A stretch of 64,000 nt of DNA, from the NCBI GenBank assembly GCA_045586185.1, contig JAZMZV010000029.1:8975-72974 (forward strand), written 5' to 3'. The position numbers and the translations under genes are program-made. Position 1 is the first letter of the stretch, and each line of letters starts with the position of its first letter. This DNA comes from RUG11551 sp045586185 (GTDB lineage: Bacteria > Planctomycetota > Planctomycetia > Pirellulales > Thermoguttaceae). Shown here piece after piece: positions 60,441 to 64,000 of the stretch. A model generated the notes under the pieces. The model saw only the letters and a list, made by a program, of their open reading frames with translations. It was not told the origin of the DNA and made no database searches.

Positions 60441-60527
60441 TTTTACCGTTTTTCATTTTTTTTCCAATACCCGGTTACTTTTCGTTAGAAAAAACGTATT
60501 AATAAGATAACAACGGAATCAAAACCG
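60441..60527. other. AT-rich leader before the caspase promoter
   Basis: About 90 bp AT-rich sequence between the mutY-side repeats and the promoter; no other element is recognised. Confidence 0.4.
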
Positions 60528-60556
60528 TTGACAAGTTCTATTATTAAGGTTATAAT
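60528..60556 (+). promoter_or_regulatory. Consensus sigma-70 promoter for the caspase/GTPase locus
   Basis: TTGACA (60528-60533), exactly 17 bp, TATAAT (60551-60556). Both hexamers are perfect, giving predicted transcription about 36 bp before the ATG. It is the only perfect pair found in the window. Confidence 0.9.
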
Positions 60557-60599
60557 AGGACTTGTATTGTTTCATATACTTTAACCCTCGCACAAAGCT

Positions 60600-61823
60600 A
60601 TGAAAAAGCAGGCGTTATTAATCGGAATTAACGAATATCCCAATTTGCCTAAGTTAAAATTCGCTCGGCAAGATGCGGAATCCGTAGCGGCTTCTCTCAA
60701 GCAGAATTACGGTTTTTCAGACAACGAGGTTATGCTTCTAACCGACGCGAAACCGGGGCTGTTTAATCCGTCAAACAGGGAGAAGATTCAAAAGCACCTG
60801 GAAAGCCTTGCCGATCAGAATCTCGATCTGTTTATTTTCGGTTTCTGGGGACATGGACTGTTCTGTAACGGCAAACGATACCTGTGTCCTTTAAACGCAA
60901 CGGTCGATAACGTTGAGGAATTAGGGTTCTCTTTTAACAAACTGCAGCAGTTTCTTATTAACGTCAAAGCAAAAAATACGTGTATGATTCTGGATTGCTG
61001 TCAGAAAATGTATAGTCAGAATCCTTCTTTCAACCAGACAAACGAAGAGGATACTACTATTCCTTTATCCTTTGAACTGACGAACCTGGACGATGTCGCC
61101 GTTTTTACGGCAGCCGATCAGATCGCCCTGGAAAATTTTTCCCGAGACATCGTTTTCAAAATTCAGGAAAAAGAACCGGAATTCGTTTCCAACGTAGCAA
61201 TTCTCAATTCCTGCAAAGAAGGTCAAAACGCATACGAGTGGGACAGCCGCAAACATGGTATTTTCACAGCGCATTTGCTTGACGCTATGCAGCAGCGGTA
61301 CGACAGTTTGTTAAAACTGGTTAGCTACGTCAGCCAAAACGTAGAAAAAACTGCTAAGAAATTGGGCATGCAGCAAACGCCCTTCTACAAGCTCGAAGGC
61401 GATCTGGAATTGCCTGCCGTTCAAGGCGAGAATGATATCATAGACGTTCAGATTGTTCAATCTCCTGCAGCCGTCAACTCCAACGTTTTTGACAATACAA
61501 TTTCGCAAGCAACTAAAATGCTGGTCAAACTGTTTCAGGATTCAGCAAAATTGTATGTCAATCCTGTAACAGTAGAATGGTTTTTAGAACAAAAGGAAAA
61601 ATTCCTTTCTGTCTGCAATGCTTTTGCAAACAACTCGATAAACGCTCAAACAGCTTATTCCCGGTTACAAGAGCTTTCCAATCAGGCGGGAAACTGGATA
61701 AGCGCCAATCGGAACAAATTTGACGGAAGGAAACTTGTTTTCGTTTCCTATTTATGGTATTCGTGGGCGAAATTTGCCAAAGAAAACAACATCGAAGACC
61801 TGTCCAAAGCGTTAAATCCTTAG
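60600..61823 (+). CDS. Caspase-like (C14) protease with helical C-terminal domain
   Basis: 407 residues. After QALLIGINEYPNLPKL (residues 4-19) comes FWGHGLF with catalytic His85, then ILDCCQKMY with catalytic Cys134 (DxC pattern); TPFYKLEGDLELP lies in the second half of the caspase domain (about 265). A helical C-terminal domain (about 285-405), rich in Trp/Lys/Tyr, follows. There is no signal peptide or membrane segment, so the protease is probably cytosolic. In bacterial conflict systems such caspases are effectors released by partner proteins; here its partners are probably the GTPase and the next protein. It has the strongest promoter of the window. Functional role inferred. Confidence 0.88.
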   Translation: MKKQALLIGINEYPNLPKLKFARQDAESVAASLKQNYGFSDNEVMLLTDAKPGLFNPSNREKIQKHLESLADQNLDLFIFGFWGHGLFCNGKRYLCPLNATVDNVEELGFSFNKLQQFLINVKAKNTCMILDCCQKMYSQNPSFNQTNEEDTTIPLSFELTNLDDVAVFTAADQIALENFSRDIVFKIQEKEPEFVSNVAILNSCKEGQNAYEWDSRKHGIFTAHLLDAMQQRYDSLLKLVSYVSQNVEKTAKKLGMQQTPFYKLEGDLELPAVQGENDIIDVQIVQSPAAVNSNVFDNTISQATKMLVKLFQDSAKLYVNPVTVEWFLEQKEKFLSVCNAFANNSINAQTAYSRLQELSNQAGNWISANRNKFDGRKLVFVSYLWYSWAKFAKENNIEDLSKALNP

Positions 61824-61827
61824 AGTC

Positions 61828-62931
61828 ATGAATTCAGTTGACGTCCCTCAAAAGCAGGTTCAAATTGCCATAGTCGGCATGACCGGAGCAGGTAAAACTG
61901 TTCTCGTGTCAACGCTTGCCATGAAAATGTCGCAGATGGCCGACAAAGGCGTTTTTCTTGCTCCCGTCGGTAAAAATCGACGACAAACATTGCAGTATGT
62001 TCAGCAAAATTGGGCTACGCTTAACAGCGGTCATTGGCCTCCTTCAACTCCGGCTGGAGAACTCATTCATTTGCAATGGGAATTATCCACCTTTAACAAT
62101 CTGGCATCCGTCCGATTTGCCGATTGCGCCGGGCAAGACATCCGCGCTCTTTTTAGTCAGGACCGATTTGACGTTTCACAATTGTCGTCAGATTTACAAG
62201 ATCTGTATCGGTATTTTCAAAACGCAAATATCGTTCTTTTTTTGGTTAATATGGAAGATATTCTCGGTTATTCTTCCGAGACTTCAACCTATAACGTTCT
62301 CAATCTTGATCAAATGATCTCTGTTCTGACTCAACCCGTCGCGTTCCCGCGCCGCTGCGCCGTTGTATTGAGTCAGTACGACAAATACAAACCAGAGGTG
62401 GACCAAATATATAATGGGGACCTTCTGGAATATCTCCGTAATAACTTGCCCTTATTGCATGGAGAATACGTTCTGAAAAAAAGTTTTGAAATCATCCCGG
62501 TTGCCGCTGTTGAGCAAACGCAAAACATTATAGAAGACGGTCAGGCAAAACAGGTTCCCGCTCCTGATTTTACATCGTATAATCTCCAAGCGCTAATCGA
62601 GTGGATTGCAAATAACGTCGATGAGTTAACACCATTGCTGCCAACCCCGCAATTGCCAGTCCATCAAATGCCGGTTCCGCAAAATCCATTGCCAACTCCG
62701 CCATTTTATCAGCAGCAATATCCAAATCAGCCGTCATTTCCACAACAAAATCCAACTCCGCCGTATTATCCGCCATATAATCAAAACTCGCCATTTCCTC
62801 AAACAGAGCCTTATCCTCAAAATAGAGGTTGTATCAGCGGTTGTATTCATGCAATTGGCTGGTTTATTGTAATATTGGGATTGTTATTTTTCGGATTAGT
62901 ATTTTTAATCGCATTAGCAACAAGCTGTTAA
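61828..62931 (+). CDS. Membrane-anchored P-loop GTPase, conflict/signalling-type
   Basis: 367 residues. GMTGAGKT (17-24) is the P-loop; VRFADCAGQD (95-104) has the DxxG G3 site; SQYDK (182-186) takes the place of NKxD; IPVAAVE may be G5. A Pro/Gln-rich linker (about 275-330) leads to a C-terminal membrane helix (GWFIVILGLLFFGLVFLIAL). The gene begins 4 bp after the caspase stop. It resembles the GTPase component of caspase-linked NTP-dependent conflict systems; guanine specificity is inferred because the G4 motif is atypical. Confidence 0.8.
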   Translation: MNSVDVPQKQVQIAIVGMTGAGKTVLVSTLAMKMSQMADKGVFLAPVGKNRRQTLQYVQQNWATLNSGHWPPSTPAGELIHLQWELSTFNNLASVRFADCAGQDIRALFSQDRFDVSQLSSDLQDLYRYFQNANIVLFLVNMEDILGYSSETSTYNVLNLDQMISVLTQPVAFPRRCAVVLSQYDKYKPEVDQIYNGDLLEYLRNNLPLLHGEYVLKKSFEIIPVAAVEQTQNIIEDGQAKQVPAPDFTSYNLQALIEWIANNVDELTPLLPTPQLPVHQMPVPQNPLPTPPFYQQQYPNQPSFPQQNPTPPYYPPYNQNSPFPQTEPYPQNRGCISGCIHAIGWFIVILGLLFFGLVFLIALATSC

Positions 62932-62996
62932 CAATGTCAATGTTTTGGGCATTTTAATTATCAACGCAGCCCCCAACATTTTGTAATTTAAGAATC

Positions 62997-64000
62997 ATGA
63001 AAGTATACTACGCCCTATACGATCAATCCTACGATAACAACGCTCAATACTGGACGTGGTTCCCAGAAGAAATTACCAAACAGATGCGCGATGCAATTGC
63101 GTCTAAATCTGGAGCCTTCCAAATGAGACCCAAGCGTCCCAATCTGCTTGCAGAGCCTGACATCGTTGGGGGAATTATTAACTACCAGGATCAATGGTGC
63201 GTCGTCTATCGTTTTTTTAATGGGGGTAACGATCCGCAGGGGCGTCCAGACCGCTGCGTGTTGGCAACCGCTTGGGTCAAAGCGGAAGATGCCCAGGGAC
63301 AAAATCTGTACGCGCTGCTTTTCTGCCCTGTTTTTCTGAACGTTCAAAAACAGGCGTTATATCAATGTCCTGTACAAGCCCCAAAAGCTTTAATCGAGAA
63401 CTGCAATTGTCCTGTTTCACAAAACGATCCTCAGCTTGTTATTTATAAAAACAATCCGAATATTGGAACCTGGTCTTTTAGAAACCCGGATGAAGCTGAA
63501 GTTATTGGAAAGCTTTTTCCCAATTTGATTGGAGACGGTTTGAAATCGCTTCAGGTTTTACAATCGGCCTCTTATATGGAAACCTTTTCCGGAACGCCCC
63601 TTGCCAGCGGCATTACGCACATTCCAAAAGTTGAAATTCCGCCTGAACCTGCATATATCGGAGGCGATTTCCCTGTTCAGCAGTCTCCAAGTCGGAATTT
63701 AGTTCTTGTTTTTTTGTTAGCGATATTTTTTATCCTTGCTTCATTAATGGCGTCTGATTATCTAACTAATCATCGTATCATTAAATCTGTTTTTCAGGTA
63801 ATTGGCGTTATTAAAGGACAATTTTCAGAAGATCCGAACCCAGAAGATCCGAACCTAGACGTTCAGAACCTAGATGTTCAGAACCTAGACGTACAGAATC
63901 AAGACGTACAGAATCAAGACGTACAGAATCAAGACGTACAGAATCAAGACGTACAGAATCAAGACGTACAGAATCAAGACGTACAGAATCAAGACGTACA
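62997..64000 (+). CDS. Third protein of the caspase/GTPase locus, partial
   Basis: Open from ATG 62997 to the window end (at least 334 residues). Residues 1-200 form a Trp/Tyr-rich beta domain beginning KVYYALYDQSYDNNAQYW and including WCVVYRFFNGGNDPQGRPDR; one membrane helix follows at 234-255 (LVLVFLLAIFFILASLMA). From residue 278, pentapeptide repeats EDPN(P/L) and DVQN(L/Q) run off the edge. The N-terminal domain may belong to GTPase-associated proteins (GAP1-like), a weak resemblance. It starts 65 bp after the GTPase stop and probably shares its transcript. Confidence 0.68.
   Translation, partial: MKVYYALYDQSYDNNAQYWTWFPEEITKQMRDAIASKSGAFQMRPKRPNLLAEPDIVGGIINYQDQWCVVYRFFNGGNDPQGRPDRCVLATAWVKAEDAQGQNLYALLFCPVFLNVQKQALYQCPVQAPKALIENCNCPVSQNDPQLVIYKNNPNIGTWSFRNPDEAEVIGKLFPNLIGDGLKSLQVLQSASYMETFSGTPLASGITHIPKVEIPPEPAYIGGDFPVQQSPSRNLVLVFLLAIFFILASLMASDYLTNHRIIKSVFQVIGVIKGQFSEDPNPEDPNLDVQNLDVQNLDVQNQDVQNQDVQNQDVQNQDVQNQDVQNQDVQNQDV
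63828..64000 (+). repeat. 15-bp in-frame tandem repeats (EDPN/DVQN units)
   Basis: Units of 15 bases begin at 63828: two EDPN units, two DVQNL and at least seven perfect DVQNQ units (GACGTACAGAATCAA), then the edge. Because 15 is a multiple of three, unit number changes only the tail length, not the frame. The end of the array is unseen. Confidence 0.95.

Noticed and set aside
63888..63992. Regular repeat at the window end as a CRISPR array
   Set aside because: Units are 15 bp, contiguous and in frame with a coding gene; there are no spacers.

Overview
The window looks like a chromosome segment from a planctomycete-like bacterium, probably an anaerobic, host-associated relative of the Pirellulales/Thermoguttaceae. 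The supporting signs are a PEP-CTERM surface protein, secreted DUF2961 (GH172) and DUF4838 proteins, a Tat-exported TIM-barrel isomerase, a pyrophosphate-type phosphofructokinase, DUF2752/CD225 membrane proteins, weak or absent Shine-Dalgarno sites in the chromosomal part, and a caspase/GTPase locus. The phylum call is inference; there is no rRNA in the window.

Positions 1-22347 are the right part of a siphovirus-type prophage. Gene order follows lambda: a partial upstream gene, portal, S49 protease with a nested in-frame scaffold start, decoration protein, gpE-type major capsid protein, three connector/completion genes, tail tube, tail chaperone with a -1 slippery site, tape measure, then tail-tip and fibre genes. 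Cargo inside this module includes a stand-alone NrdD-type glycyl-radical domain, a secreted protein, a papain-like cysteine peptidase and a membrane/coiled-coil protein. The prophage ends with a convergent tyrosine integrase next to a tRNA-Arg(TCG), the likely attachment site. Terminase, early genes and the left end lie outside the window.

Positions 22434-39724 carry cysS; a minus-strand trio of small membrane proteins (zinc-ribbon, DUF2752, CD225-like); PPi-phosphofructokinase; a Tat-exported metallo-beta-lactamase-fold protein; a secreted DUF4838 protein; prs; a DUF308/HdeD-like gene; queG overlapping a KAP-like membrane NTPase; a nitroreductase; an M48 protease; and a 14-repeat ankyrin protein.

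Positions 39725-49479 contain two genes whose reading frames are broken exactly at simple-sequence repeats. One is a PEP-CTERM autotransporter-type surface protein with a C10 tract just after its start codon. The other is an ispA-type prenyl synthase interrupted at 7-bp repeats. Loss or gain of one unit would restore each frame, so these are candidate phase-variable loci, though sequencing error is possible. guaA and xseB lie between two inverted copies of a roughly 210-bp palindromic element.

Positions 49480-60365 carry dxs, a lone response regulator, a secreted cyclophilin, rsmD, a noncoding region with a near-consensus sigma-54 promoter followed by an intrinsic terminator (candidate small RNA), a Tat-exported sugar isomerase-like protein, an RlmI-like methyltransferase, fmt, an SGNH hydrolase and mutY. 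Heptamer arrays and REP-like palindromes fill many gaps between genes from about 32.8 kb onward.

Positions 60528-64000 hold the most unusual gene set: a consensus sigma-70 promoter driving a caspase-like protease, a membrane-anchored P-loop GTPase 4 bp downstream, and a third membrane protein with a 15-bp coding repeat that runs off the window. This resembles GTPase-centred conflict or signalling systems and is the best candidate for a little-described system.
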